This document shows positions 17,565 through 26,451 of a DNA stretch of 64,000 bases, piece by piece. Under the pieces are notes generated by a model. It was not told where the DNA came from. It saw only the letters and a program-made list of their open reading frames with translations, and searched no databases. Both the position numbers and the translations under genes were made by a program. The first letter of the stretch is position 1. Every line of letters begins with the position of its first letter. The DNA comes from Lacticaseibacillus yichunensis (GTDB lineage: Bacteria; Bacillota; Bacilli; Lactobacillales; Lactobacillaceae), in the NCBI RefSeq assembly GCF_003946405.1, contig NZ_RHOG01000009.1:1-64000 (forward strand), written 5' to 3'.

Positions 17565-17910
17565 CCTATGTACAACAAACACACCGGTCGAGGTGTCGTT
17601 TTAAGCATTGCCAGTGTGTTTGCGTGATTATTAGATTAGGATACTGCGGGCGCCTTGCTTGTGGGGCTTGGCGCGATCAGATTTCAACGGCGACAGCGTG
17701 ATCAAAAGTCGATGCTTACTGCCGGACAACGGTGGTACTGGTAAAACGATGGAACTGTGGAACTGACCCACTCCCCTAATTTATGACACCACTGACTCGG
17801 ATGCCCTTCATAGCAGCCACTCTAGGTTTGCGTACGGTATCCCCCGCACTGGGTCCGCCTGCCTCGGGGGAAACCGTTCCGTGTGGCCACACCAGAAGCC
17901 CCTTCTGCTG
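17528..17910 (-). ncRNA. candidate structured non-coding RNA, about 380 nt (RNA1)
   Basis: Transcription from the promoter at 17917-17946 would start near 17910. The 5' part folds locally: CAGAAG with CTTCTG, GTGTGGCCACAC, and a strong stem pairing CGGTTTCCCCCG with CGGGGGATACCG (about 17830-17875). Near the 3' end AAACACACTGG pairs with CCGGTGTGTTT (about 17578-17621), followed by a terminator. No open frame with a ribosome site follows the start. I compared it by eye with tmRNA, RNase P, SRP RNA, 6S RNA and common riboswitch consensus motifs and found no match. Confidence 0.5.
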
Positions 17911-17916
17911 TCGATT

Positions 17917-17946
17917 AATATAGCACCTCGAAAACGCTTTTGTCAA
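17917..17946 (-). promoter_or_regulatory. strong minus-strand promoter for candidate RNA1
   Basis: Consensus TTGACA (complement of 17941-17946), an 18-bp spacer and TATATT (complement of 17917-17922). It is among the best promoter matches in the window, yet no gene follows on that strand until the kinase at 16024. Confidence 0.75.
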
Positions 17947-18145
17947 CTTTTTATGGCGGCAAGAGTCGTGCCGATAATCCCCATATATTAGGCGTTTTGG
18001 CCAATGTCTTGTCAGCCCGTGATATATTTATTTAAAATAACTTTTCCCACCCTCGATCATCAGCTTATCGGTCCCCAAAATCACCGAGGCTTGGCCCAGC
18101 GCTCGCTTTCATCGCACCCACCGATCTCTCATCTGATTTTCACTA

Positions 18146-18174
18146 TTGACCCATCTGGCTGGTTGGGCTAGGAT
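18146..18174 (+). promoter_or_regulatory. promoter of the T-box-controlled gene
   Basis: TTGACC, a 17-bp spacer and TAGGAT place the transcript start near 18181, at the beginning of the T-box leader. Confidence 0.65.
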
Positions 18175-18180
18175 TAGCGC

Positions 18181-18436
18181 AAGCGTAGAAAAGATGAGTA
18201 CGCTGCCTGCGGACGCCTAGCGAGTCGGACCTGGTGCAAGCCGATCGCCGCATGTAGCTGAAGATGGTCTTGAAGCTGCCCGGGCGAAGTGGTTCGCCAA
18301 ACTCGGGCCGGGTCCGCCCGTTACCGCGCTGAAGCAGTTTGCTTCATGAGCGGCTGGCGGTGACGTCAGCTGAAAACCGGGTGGCACCGCGAAGTCCATC
18401 GTCCCGCAGTTCATTTTGAACTGCGGTTTTTTAGTC
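18181..18436 (+). promoter_or_regulatory. T-box riboswitch leader
   Basis: The T-box sequence TGGCACCGCG (18382-18391) lies just before a terminator. The distal stem I landmarks are present (GGACCTGGTGCAAGCC at about 18228-18243), as is the AGTA/GAA pair of the specifier loop (AGTA near 18198, GAAG near 18260). The specifier segment at 18251-18256 reads CATGTA, so the codon is either ATG (Met) or TGT (Cys); TGT is followed by A, which fits the usual purine. Uncharged tRNA would stabilise the antiterminator and switch on the downstream cystathionine enzyme. Confidence 0.9.
18404..18432 (+). terminator. T-box leader terminator
   Basis: CCGCAGTTCA, a TTT loop, TGAACTGCGG and TTTTTT. This is the switchable attenuator of the leader. 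Confidence 0.9.
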
Positions 18437-18451
18437 TAGGAGGAAAAACAG

Positions 18452-19564
18452 ATGACAAAATTAGCAACGACTCTGATTCAAGGATCCAACGGCAGTGATG
18501 ACGCCAACACTGGCGCCGTTTCTGCCCCACTGTATTTTTCGACCGCCTTCCGCCATCCCGGTCTGGGGGCCTCGACGGGGTTTGACTATTCCCGCCTGAC
18601 CGAGCCGACGCGTGCCCTGCTTGAGCAGCAGCTCGCCACGATCGAGCACGGCAGTCAGGCCCTGGCCACCTCATCCGGCATGGCGGCAATCGATCTGGTC
18701 TTCAGCACGTTCACCAAAACAGGCGACCAGATCATTGCTAGCGACGATCTGTACGGCGGGACGTTCCGCTATTTTGACACGCGCAAGGCCAATTATCAGA
18801 TCGACTACACCACTTGGGACGGCCAGGCGATCGAGAACCTGGTGGCCAAGATCACGCCCGCGACGAAGCTGATCTGGTTGGAGACCCCGTCAAACCCGAC
18901 GATGAAGATCATCGACATTCAGGCCGTTGCGACGGCGGTCCATGCAGTGCGCGACGACATTTTGCTGGCGGTCGACAACACATTTTTGACCCCGGTCTAC
19001 CAGACCCCGCTGACTGAAGGCGCAGATCTGGTCGTGCATTCGGCGACCAAATACCTCGGCGGGCATAACGACATTCTCGCCGGGGCGGTGATTGCCAAGT
19101 CCGACGCACTGGCCGAGGCGTTGCGCGCGCAACTGACCACGACCGGCCAAGTGCTCGACCCGTTCGACTCATGGCTGTTGTTGCGGTCGCTGAAGACCCT
19201 GAGCGTCCGGATGCATGCGCACACCGCTAACGCTCAGTTTCTGGCGAAAGGGCTTGCGACCCTGCCCGCTGTCAGCAAGGTGCTTTACGCGGGACAAGGC
19301 GGCATGATCAGCTTCTATCTGACGGAAAATACGGACGTGAACGCCTTTTTGCAGCACCTTGCCGTCTGTTCATTCGCCGAAAGTCTCGGCGGGGTCGAAA
19401 GCCTCGTCACCGTCCCGGATGTGCAGACGCACCACGACATGCCGATCGCCCAGCGCCGCGCCCTCGGCATCACGCCAAACCTCATTCGCCTCAGTGTGGG
19501 TTTGGAGGACAAAGAGGATCTGCTCGCCGACCTGACCCAGGCCCTCGATGCGGCGGGGAAGTAA
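18452..19564 (+). CDS. cystathionine gamma-synthase/lyase family PLP enzyme
   Basis: A 370-residue PLP-dependent enzyme of the Cys/Met metabolism family. The PLP lysine is in [12 protein letters not shown] near residue 197, with the cofactor-contacting ATSSGMAAI near 71 and VDNTFLTP near 175. Family members either join cysteine to activated homoserine (MetB/MetI) or cleave cystathionine (MetC/CGL); the sequence alone does not separate them. AGGAGG precedes ATG 18452. The T-box leader places it under control of methionine or cysteine tRNA charging. Codon and gene structure look ordinary. It is monocistronic and ends at a bidirectional terminator. Confidence 0.88.
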   Translation: MTKLATTLIQGSNGSDDANTGAVSAPLYFSTAFRHPGLGASTGFDYSRLTEPTRALLEQQLATIEHGSQALATSSGMAAIDLVFSTFTKTGDQIIASDDLYGGTFRYFDTRKANYQIDYTTWDGQAIENLVAKITPATKLIWLETPSNPTMKIIDIQAVATAVHAVRDDILLAVDNTFLTPVYQTPLTEGADLVVHSATKYLGGHNDILAGAVIAKSDALAEALRAQLTTTGQVLDPFDSWLLLRSLKTLSVRMHAHTANAQFLAKGLATLPAVSKVLYAGQGGMISFYLTENTDVNAFLQHLAVCSFAESLGGVESLVTVPDVQTHHDMPIAQRRALGITPNLIRLSVGLEDKEDLLADLTQALDAAGK

Positions 19565-19590
19565 CCACCCGGTGCGCGAAACACCACCAC

Positions 19591-19640
19591 AAAAATAGCG
19601 CCTCGCCTCTCCACACAGAAGAAGCGAGGCGCTATTTATT
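19591..19640. terminator. bidirectional terminator
   Basis: ATAGCGCCTCGC and GCGAGGCGCTAT are flanked by A and T runs, between the convergent cystathionine-enzyme and LCP genes. Confidence 0.85.
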
Positions 19641-19649
19641 TATGTCCGC

Positions 19650-20741
19650 TTACTGTCCCACGTTGTACAAGGTATAAGACGGATTGGCCCCAGAGTTCCA
19701 ATCAAAGCCATATTGCGTGTTCAGGGCATTTTCCTTGGTGATCATATTATTCAGGGTCGTTTTGCTCAGGCCCAGCTCGGTGCGGATGGTGTCCGACGCG
19801 GCCTGAAGATTGGCGGTGCTGGCCACTTGGAAGGCCGCATCCCCGATGTAGGCGCCGATTGCCTTGAGCTGCTTGCGCTGCACGGTTTTGGCGCAAGCCC
19901 GATAATTTTGGACGATGGCGACAAGGTCATCAAAGGTAAAATTCGTCCGCATACTGCTGGAAAGTGAGTCCATCAGATTTGAGTAGTTGCTGAGCGAGCC
20001 GGCAGACAGGGCATTCTTCACGATCGACATGATCACTTCCTGTTGCCGTTTTTGCCGGCCGTTGTCGCCTTCCGGATCCTCGTCGCGCATCCGGGCATAT
20101 GCCAAGGCGTGCGCGCCATCCAGGTGGGCCGGCCCCTTGGTGAAGGTCTGGCCGCCGGTGTTGGCGTCGGTCCAGGTGAACGGCACGTTGACATCGACGC
20201 CGCCGACCGCGTCCACGATCTTGACGAGCCCCGCCATGTTAACGGTGACATAGTAATCAATCGGGATGTTCAACAGATTTTCCACCGTCTTGATTGCGGC
20301 CGTGGAATCACCGTATGCATAGGCGGAATTGATTTTATCGATGCCGGTAACGCTGCCTGTGTCGATCATTTCGGCGGCGGTGTCGCGCGGAATGCTAAGC
20401 ATCGTGGTGCGCTTGGCGGTCGGATTGATGGTCACGACAATGATCGTATCCGAGCGGCCGCGGTCGCTTCGACCAAAGGCGCCGGTATCCGTGCCCAGCA
20501 GCAGGATGCTCAGCGGCTTTTTTCCATCAAACGTGGTGTTGATCGGCTTCTCCACCTTGCCTGACTTGGTCTTGACCGGCACATAGGTCTTGGCGACCGC
20601 ATCTTTCGTTTGGGTAAAAATACGCGCCGCGTAGCCGCCAACCAGCATGACTGCCGTCAAAACAAACAGTGTGATCAATTTGCCGATCAAGTTGGCATTG
20701 CGGTGTGGCTTGCGCGTGCGGTTCAATTTGTCATCGTCCAT
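19650..20741 (-). CDS. LytR-CpsA-Psr (LCP) family cell-wall glycopolymer transferase
   Basis: A 363-residue membrane-anchored enzyme that attaches wall teichoic acid or capsule-like polymers to peptidoglycan. A basic cytoplasmic start (about 20 residues) and one membrane helix at about 22-42 precede the LCP domain. The domain shows ILLLGTDTGAFGRSDRGRSD near residue 80, MLSIPRDT near 125, DKINSAYAYGD, VDAVGGVDVNVP and YARMRDEDPEGDNGRQKRQQ, which carries the arginines that bind the polyprenyl pyrophosphate. ATG 20741 follows a GGAGGT site. It is a single gene, divergent from pepF. Confidence 0.92.
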   Translation of the reverse strand: MDDDKLNRTRKPHRNANLIGKLITLFVLTAVMLVGGYAARIFTQTKDAVAKTYVPVKTKSGKVEKPINTTFDGKKPLSILLLGTDTGAFGRSDRGRSDTIIVVTINPTAKRTTMLSIPRDTAAEMIDTGSVTGIDKINSAYAYGDSTAAIKTVENLLNIPIDYYVTVNMAGLVKIVDAVGGVDVNVPFTWTDANTGGQTFTKGPAHLDGAHALAYARMRDEDPEGDNGRQKRQQEVIMSIVKNALSAGSLSNYSNLMDSLSSSMRTNFTFDDLVAIVQNYRACAKTVQRKQLKAIGAYIGDAAFQVASTANLQAASDTIRTELGLSKTTLNNMITKENALNTQYGFDWNSGANPSYTLYNVGQ

Positions 20742-20868
20742 GGGCGGACCTCCGTCTAAAATGGCATAAAATTATTTTACCCGATTTCCCCGCAAATTGC
20801 GCTGGGTCGGAAAAATTCGCTGGCGAGTCAAAAGCGGCGAATGCCGTGGTGCAACGGGCGAGCGGCAA

Positions 20869-20877
20869 TGTTACAAT
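20869..20877 (+). promoter_or_regulatory. extended -10 promoter of pepF
   Basis: TGTTACAAT, 34 bp before the start codon, with no clear -35. Confidence 0.5.
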
Positions 20878-20910
20878 TAGATTATTATTAGAAATAGAGG
20901 AGATGTCTTT

Positions 20911-22707
20911 ATGCAACAACTACCCACCCGCGATGCTGTCCCAACCGATTCGACTTGGGACCTGACCACGATTTTTCCTACTGATGAGGCTTGGGAGCAA
21001 GCCCTCGCCGACGTGCAGGCAAGCGGCAAAAAAGCCAGTGCGCTGGCCGGCACGCTTGCGACCGACGCCGACGCCCTTGCCAGTGGCATCACAACCATTC
21101 TTGGCGTGTATCGCCAGCTGGAGACCGTCTATGTCTATGCCAGCCTGAAAAGCGACCAGGATACTGGCAACGCCGTCTATCAGGCCATGAAGGCACGCGC
21201 GGCTTCTACGCTGGCTTCTGTGAACAGCGAGCTCGCCTTCATGGAGCCTGAGATCTTGGCGATTCCAGCCGCCGACCTGACCGCTTGGCTGGGTGCCAAC
21301 GAAACGCTGGCCGGCTACCGTCATTTCATCGATGGCATCACCGCCAATCGCGCCCACATCCGCACCAGTTCCGAGGAGGCCTTGCTTTCCGCCGCGGCCG
21401 ATGCGCTTGGCGCAAGCAGTGCCACCTTCAACATTTTGAACAACTCAGACATCGAATTCGGGACGATCACCGATAAGGATGGCAACGAGGTCCAGCTGTC
21501 GCATGGCAAATACGGCGAATTGATCAGCTCGACTGACCGCCGCGTGCGCAAGGATGTTTTCCAGACCCTGTACAAGTCATACGGCCAATTGGAAAATACG
21601 TTTGCGCAGACCCTCACCGGCTCCGTGAAAGCCGACAACTTCCGCGCCAGCGCCCATCATTACGATAGCGCGCGCCAGGCTGCAATGAGCGGCAATCACA
21701 TTCCGGAAGCCGTCTACGAGACGCTGGTCAATGAAGTGGAGGCCCACCTGCCACTGCTACATCGTTATGTCGCGTTGCGCAAACGCCTGCTCAAGGTGGA
21801 CGACCTGCACATGTACGACATGTATGTGCCGCTAACTGGCGAGCCGCCGTTGACCTACACGATCGACGAGGCCAAGGCCGAAGCGAAAAAGGCCCTGGCA
21901 CCACTGGGCGAGGATTATCAGGCCCATTTGACTGAGATCTATGACAACCGCTACATCGATGTCGTGGAAAATCAGGGCAAGCGCTCCGGTGCCTATTCCG
22001 GTGGGGCTTACGATACGAACCCATTCATGCTGCTGAACTGGCACGACTCACTGGATGAGCTGTTCACGCTGGTCCACGAAAGCGGCCATTCCGTGCACAG
22101 CTGGTACACGCGCCACAACCAGCCTTATGTTTATGGGGATTACCCGATCTTCGTGGCGGAGATCGCTTCGACCACGAATGAAAACCTGCTGACGGACTAT
22201 TTCCTCAAAACGCAAACGGATCCGAAAGTCCGTGCGTACATCCTGAACCACTATCTGGACGGCTTTAAGGGCACCATTTTCCGCCAGACCCAGTTCACCG
22301 AGTTCGAGCACTGGATCCACCAGCAGGATCAGCACCAACGCCCACTCACCGGCAAGTCCATGTCCGCCTTTTACGGGGAGCTCAACGCCCGCTATTACGG
22401 CCCAGACGTGGAAAAGGACCCGGAGATCGCCCTGGAATGGGCCCGCATCCCGCATTTTTATCGCCAGTATTACGTCTATCAATACGCGACCGGATTCGCG
22501 GCGGCCTCGACCCTGGCCGGCCGCATCAACGATGGCGTCCCAGGCGCCGTTGACCAGTACCTCGGCTACCTCAAATCAGGTAGCTCAAAATACGCGATCG
22601 ACACCATGCAGGCAGCCGGCGTTGACATGACCAAGCCAGACTACCTCGAAAACGCCTTCGCACTATTTGAAAGCCGCCTCAACGAACTCGAAGGCTTGAT
22701 CGGGTAA
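20911..22707 (+). CDS. pepF: oligoendopeptidase F (M3 family zinc peptidase)
   Basis: A 598-residue cytosolic metallopeptidase that degrades medium-length peptides. The zinc site is HESGHSVHSW near residue 390 (HExxH), with the third ligand Glu in EIASTTNENLL about 25 residues later. The N-terminal opening LPTRDAVPTDSTWDLT and the FESRLNELE ending are typical of PepF of lactic acid bacteria, and the length matches. ATG 20911 is preceded by GAGGAGAT. It is monocistronic with a strong downstream terminator. It contributes to peptide nitrogen use and protein turnover. Confidence 0.95.
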   Translation: MQQLPTRDAVPTDSTWDLTTIFPTDEAWEQALADVQASGKKASALAGTLATDADALASGITTILGVYRQLETVYVYASLKSDQDTGNAVYQAMKARAASTLASVNSELAFMEPEILAIPAADLTAWLGANETLAGYRHFIDGITANRAHIRTSSEEALLSAAADALGASSATFNILNNSDIEFGTITDKDGNEVQLSHGKYGELISSTDRRVRKDVFQTLYKSYGQLENTFAQTLTGSVKADNFRASAHHYDSARQAAMSGNHIPEAVYETLVNEVEAHLPLLHRYVALRKRLLKVDDLHMYDMYVPLTGEPPLTYTIDEAKAEAKKALAPLGEDYQAHLTEIYDNRYIDVVENQGKRSGAYSGGAYDTNPFMLLNWHDSLDELFTLVHESGHSVHSWYTRHNQPYVYGDYPIFVAEIASTTNENLLTDYFLKTQTDPKVRAYILNHYLDGFKGTIFRQTQFTEFEHWIHQQDQHQRPLTGKSMSAFYGELNARYYGPDVEKDPEIALEWARIPHFYRQYYVYQYATGFAAASTLAGRINDGVPGAVDQYLGYLKSGSSKYAIDTMQAAGVDMTKPDYLENAFALFESRLNELEGLIG

Positions 22708-22734
22708 CCTAGCCGCAACCAATCTCAATGTACG

Positions 22735-22778
22735 TAAAAAGCCGTTCAGCGCGCGAAAACGCTGAACGGCTTTTACTT
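22735..22778. terminator. bidirectional terminator
   Basis: AAAAGCCGTTCAGC and GCTGAACGGCTTTT form the stem between the convergent pepF and metal-permease genes. Confidence 0.88.
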
Positions 22779-22886
22779 TAGAAAAATTACGTAGTCGCGT
22801 GTCCATGAGTGGGGAGTCGATGAGACAATTCGAGGCTCAAACTGAGGGGCGACCATCTTCCGCTGCCCCGCAACAATTGAGCTACC

Positions 22887-23678
22887 TCAGTCCCGCAGCC
22901 GATGAACCCCAAGCGCGATGAAGTAGAAGACGAACTCGATCGCCGCGATGAAGAACGTCACCGGCCAGTTGGTGAGGTACCCCAGCGCCAGGCCGGCCCA
23001 CACCCCGATCAGCCCCGCCGCAACGGAGATCACGAGCATCTGCGGCAGCGTGCGGCCCAGGTACTTGGCCACAGACGGCGGCAGCGTCAGAAGGATGAAC
23101 ACCAGCAAGGACCCGACGATCTGCGCCCCGATCGACACAGAGATCGCGAGGATCAGGAGAAAATAGATCGAGATCCAGTTGCCGCGAACGCCTTGGGCCC
23201 GCGCGCCCACTGCATCAAATGAATCGAAGGCCAATTTTCGGTAGCCAAAGCCCATTGTCAGAAGCACCCCGGCGGCCAAGGCGACCAGCTGCCACACATC
23301 CTGGCGCGAAATGCCGATGATGCTACCGAACAGAATCGTCGTCGCGTAACTTGAGCTTTCGTTGGACAGCGAGAGAAACAGGATGCCTAGGCCGATGAAG
23401 ACGCTTGAGACTGCCGAGATCGAGGCCTCCCGCCGCGACTGCTTGACGGATAATTTGCCCACGGTCAGGCTGGCCAAAATCGTGAACAGCAGCATGCCAT
23501 CCAGCGGCCTGATCGCCACAAAGACGGCAAAGGCGGCGCCGGCAAAGCCGACTTCCGACAGCGTGTGGGCGAGAAACGACATCCCCCGCGCCGTGACAAA
23601 GACCCCGACAATACCGGTCGTGATCGCGATGAAGGTGGCCGCCAGCCACGCATTTTGCATAAAGTCATACGTGAACAT
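22887..23678 (-). CDS. metal ABC transporter permease (ZnuB/MntB family)
   Basis: A 263-residue permease of the ABC-3 family with about eight membrane segments. FLAHTLSEVGFAGAAFAV near residue 38 and the FDAVGARAQG region near 170 are family hallmarks. With the ATPase encoded just upstream it would import zinc or manganese. Its ATG overlaps the stop of the ATPase gene (ATGA), so the two are translationally coupled. No substrate-binding lipoprotein gene is present in the cluster; that component must be encoded elsewhere. Confidence 0.88.
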   Translation of the reverse strand: MFTYDFMQNAWLAATFIAITTGIVGVFVTARGMSFLAHTLSEVGFAGAAFAVFVAIRPLDGMLLFTILASLTVGKLSVKQSRREASISAVSSVFIGLGILFLSLSNESSSYATTILFGSIIGISRQDVWQLVALAAGVLLTMGFGYRKLAFDSFDAVGARAQGVRGNWISIYFLLILAISVSIGAQIVGSLLVFILLTLPPSVAKYLGRTLPQMLVISVAAGLIGVWAGLALGYLTNWPVTFFIAAIEFVFYFIALGVHRLRD

Positions 23679-24388
23679 CAGTGGGCCGCCTCCTCTTCCT
23701 CGCCGCTTTTAAGCTCGTCTGGCATCGTCGCGATATCCATCTGATCGGTGGCCCGCATCTCGTAATGCCCCGGCGTCAGCAGCAGATATTGGTCGGTGTA
23801 GGCTTTGGCCAAGCCGAGGTCATGCGTGACAAATAGCACGGTGAGACCTAGCGTTTCGTTGAGCTCCTTGACCAGCCCCATCAATTCCTCTTTCGTGTTG
23901 ACGTCCAGGCTGGCCGTCGCCTCGTCGAGAATCAAAAAGTTTGGCTGCGTCAACAACGCCTGGGCCAGATACGCCTTTTGCTTTTCCCCACCGGACGCCC
24001 GGCCCATGGCGAGATTCCGCCGCTCGAGCAAGTGGGTCTGCGCCAGCGCCTGATGCAACGCCACCTTTTCCCGCTTGGTGTGCCATGGAAACCCGTGCCC
24101 CAGCTGATTGAGTTGCACGAAACTGGCAATCGTCAGCGGAAATTCGCTATCGATGTTGCGAAATTGCGGCACGTAGCCCAGCTTCATGTCCGCCGTGAAA
24201 GTGATGGTCCCGGCATTTGGCTGCAGCTCACCCATCAAAAGGCGCACCAGCGTGGTCTTGCCCACCCCGTTGGCCCCGATGAGACTGGTCATCGAGCCCC
24301 GCGGCAGGGTAAAACTGAGATCTTCATAAAGCGGCCGATCGCGGAAGCCGAAGCTCAGGTGGTCGACGGTCAATAATGGCGCCGTCAT
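23678..24388 (-). CDS. metal ABC transporter ATP-binding protein (ZnuC/MntA-type)
   Basis: A 236-residue ABC ATPase with Walker A GANGVGKTT near residue 37, signature RASGGEKQK, Walker B FLILDEATASLD and H-loop VTHD. The C-terminus is acidic and ends in His (SGEEEEAAH), which could sense metal. ATG 24388 is preceded by a GGAGGG site. It is the first gene of a two-gene operon whose promoter region carries a Zur/AdcR-like palindrome (24403-24423). Zinc is therefore favoured over manganese as substrate, by inference. Confidence 0.88.
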   Translation of the reverse strand: MTAPLLTVDHLSFGFRDRPLYEDLSFTLPRGSMTSLIGANGVGKTTLVRLLMGELQPNAGTITFTADMKLGYVPQFRNIDSEFPLTIASFVQLNQLGHGFPWHTKREKVALHQALAQTHLLERRNLAMGRASGGEKQKAYLAQALLTQPNFLILDEATASLDVNTKEELMGLVKELNETLGLTVLFVTHDLGLAKAYTDQYLLLTPGHYEMRATDQMDIATMPDELKSGEEEEAAH

Positions 24389-24402
24389 ATCATCCCTCCA
24401 AA

Positions 24403-24423
24403 ACAGTAACAGTTACGATTAAT
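24403..24423. promoter_or_regulatory. Zur/AdcR-like operator upstream of the metal transporter
   Basis: GTAACAGTTAC (24406-24416) is a perfect palindrome around one central base. With its flanks, the minus strand reads TTAATCGTAACTGTTACTG, close to the Firmicutes Zur box (TCGTAATNATTACGA) and related to the AdcR box. It lies 18 bp before the ATPase start. Confidence 0.6.
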
Positions 24424-24550
24424 AATTCTATCTTACCCGAGGTTTGCTGAAAATGCCAGTGCCCCACCCGTTTTTTTTCAGCGCGGCGAGGCGGCCCACC
24501 GGCGCAAAGCCCGAAAAAAAAGCCGCGCACCGAGGCACGCAGCGTTTCAT

Positions 24551-24895
24551 TTAGTTCTGCTTCAGCTGACTGAGATCGTTGGCCTCACTGAAGTCCAGGT
24601 AGATCGTCTTTGGCTTGTCCTTGGCGATCAGAATGTAGCCATGGCCGAGAAACGGCTTGTCGCCACTGTAAGTCAGCGGAAATTCCTGGGCCGGCGCCAA
24701 GTCGCCCTGAACGATCATCGCGTACATCTCGTCCTCATCATGATCATCGGAGAAGAACACCGCAACCGGCGCCGTGACCAGCTGATCGGCTTTGCTCATG
24801 AGGTGAAGGACGTCAAACAACTGATCGGTCACTTCTTTGGGAAAAACGGCAGCCACTGCCTCGCTCACATGCGAGCGCTTTGAAGACTCATACAT
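24551..24895 (-). CDS. DUF960-like small protein
   Basis: A 114-residue soluble protein. The start MYESSKRSHVSEAVAAV and the ending with KTIYLDFSEAND resemble DUF960 proteins of staphylococci and lactobacilli, whose function is unknown. There is no signal peptide or membrane segment, and the middle is acidic (FFSDDHDEDEMYAMIV). Two adjacent ATG codons exist (24898 and 24895). The second has better spacing to the GCAGGGA site. It lies 54 bp downstream of the FGGY kinase and may be cotranscribed or served by its own promoter. Confidence 0.6.
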   Translation of the reverse strand: MYESSKRSHVSEAVAAVFPKEVTDQLFDVLHLMSKADQLVTAPVAVFFSDDHDEDEMYAMIVQGDLAPAQEFPLTYSGDKPFLGHGYILIAKDKPKTIYLDFSEANDLSQLKQN

Positions 24896-24948
24896 CATGT
24901 CCCTGCTTTCTGAAAATTGATAGGCTCAGCATACCATATCCGCGCCTA

Positions 24949-26451
24949 CTACAACAGCGGCTGACGCTGAATCGCCGCCAGGGCCGCCGCGGTCGCCTCG
25001 TTTTGCCGGCTGGCCTGATGCCACAGATGAAATAATTGGCGATACGCGGCATGGCGCGCCGAATCCGGCTGAACCGCGGCACCCGTGATCGGCGGGACCA
25101 CGTCTTCGGCTGCCACGACCCAATTCAAGGCCTGCATGCCAATCGCCGCCGCACCCAGGGCCGCCGCCTGCCCGCCTGCTTGAACCGCAAGTGGCAGGCC
25201 AAAGATGTCGGCGACGATCTGCCGCCACAGCGGGCTTTGGGTAAAGCCGCCGGTGGCTGTGATCAGATCCATTTCGCCGATCAATGGCCACATCAATTCG
25301 GCGACATCCAGCAGCGCAAACCCGATGCCTTCCATCACGGCGCGGGCCATATCCGCCTGTGTGTGTTGCCGCGCAAGGCCCAAGAAGGCGCCGCGCGCTT
25401 CGGCCGTCCACAACGGCGCCCGGGCCCCGGCCAGATAAGGTAAAAATAGTAGCCCATTGGCCCCAACTGGACGAGTTCCGGCGGCTTCGGTCAACGCTTC
25501 GACGCTGGGTGCCCCGACCAGGTCACGCAGCCACACCAAGGCATTGGCACCATTATTGAGCGGGCCGCCCAGCACCCATTGATCCGGTCCCAGATAATAA
25601 GTAAAAAGTCGGCCGCCGAGATCCTGCACTGACTTTTCCGTCATCACGCGCACCGCACCGGACGTTCCGACTGAAAGTGCGAGGCGCCCGGCTGTCGCGG
25701 CCCCCGCCCCGAGCGTACTCAAACAGCCGTCACTCGCGCCCGCAAACAACGGCAGTCCCGCCGGCAAGCCAGTCTCCTCAGCCACGTTCGCCGCCAGCCG
25801 TCCCACTTCTGCGGTGGGCTCGACCAGCTGTGGCAACTGGGCGCGCGAAATGCCCGCCAGCGCCACCAGATCATCCGCCCAGTCCATCGTGTGCAGGTCA
25901 AATAGCGCCGTCGCATTGGCCAGCGAGCGGTCGATCACATAGTCGCCGCCCAACGCCAATAGCACATAGGACTTGATGCCGCACACGCGAACGGCCTGCG
26001 TCACCAGCGCCGGTTGCGTCTGCCGAAGCCACACCAATTTGCTAAGGGGCGCCATCGGATGCAACGGCACCCCGGTCCGGGCGAAGATCGTCGCCGCATC
26101 CGGCCGGGCCTTGAGCGTTTCCGTTGCCTCGGCGGGCCGATTGTCCGCCCAGGTCATCAGCGGGGCCAATGGGTGGCCCGCCTGGTCAAGAAGCAAGAGA
26201 CTATGCATCGCTGCGGAAAAACTGAGCCCGCTGATCCGGGCTGGGGCAATTTTCCCCGACATATCGCGCAGGCCGGCCACGACCGCCGCAACGATCGCAT
26301 CCGCGTCCTGTTCGGCTTTGCCTGTGGCATCTTCTACCATTGGGTAACCGTGTTCCGTTTCAGCAAAAAGCGTTCCATCGGCGCCAAATGCGGCCACCTT
26401 CGTGCTGGTCGTGCCGATATCCACGCCTAAGACCACCTGCGGCTCAAGCAT
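24949..26451 (-). CDS. FGGY-family carbohydrate kinase, probable gluconokinase
   Basis: A 500-residue sugar kinase. The N-terminal phosphate loop GVDIGTTSTKVAAF, the YPMVEDATGKAEQDADAI strand usual in gluconate kinases, FAGASDGCLSTLGAG near residue 240, and TATGGFTQSPLWRQIVADI near 395 define the FGGY fold. Gluconate is the best guess; xylulose or another polyol cannot be excluded. ATG 26451 has GGAGG upstream and overlaps the pullulanase stop by 8 bp. The pairing with pullulanase and a degenerate aldo-keto reductase in one transcript is unusual. No gluconate permease or 6-phosphogluconate dehydrogenase lies nearby. Confidence 0.83.
   Translation of the reverse strand: MLEPQVVLGVDIGTTSTKVAAFGADGTLFAETEHGYPMVEDATGKAEQDADAIVAAVVAGLRDMSGKIAPARISGLSFSAAMHSLLLLDQAGHPLAPLMTWADNRPAEATETLKARPDAATIFARTGVPLHPMAPLSKLVWLRQTQPALVTQAVRVCGIKSYVLLALGGDYVIDRSLANATALFDLHTMDWADDLVALAGISRAQLPQLVEPTAEVGRLAANVAEETGLPAGLPLFAGASDGCLSTLGAGAATAGRLALSVGTSGAVRVMTEKSVQDLGGRLFTYYLGPDQWVLGGPLNNGANALVWLRDLVGAPSVEALTEAAGTRPVGANGLLFLPYLAGARAPLWTAEARGAFLGLARQHTQADMARAVMEGIGFALLDVAELMWPLIGEMDLITATGGFTQSPLWRQIVADIFGLPLAVQAGGQAAALGAAAIGMQALNWVVAAEDVVPPITGAAVQPDSARHAAYRQLFHLWHQASRQNEATAAALAAIQRQPLL

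Larger units (their letters stand above)
17334..18145. other. 812-bp gene-free region with a candidate non-coding RNA
   Basis: No protein-like frame is supported. A minus-strand promoter at 17917-17946 and a minus-strand terminator at 17528-17564 define a candidate RNA. A separate imperfect palindrome, GGCGTTTCA with TTGAAACGTC, lies at about 17398-17450. Confidence 0.6.

Noticed and set aside
18181-18436. Protein-coding frames in the leader region, such as the 65-codon minus frame at 18217-18414
   Set aside because: The region is explained by a T-box leader with its terminator.
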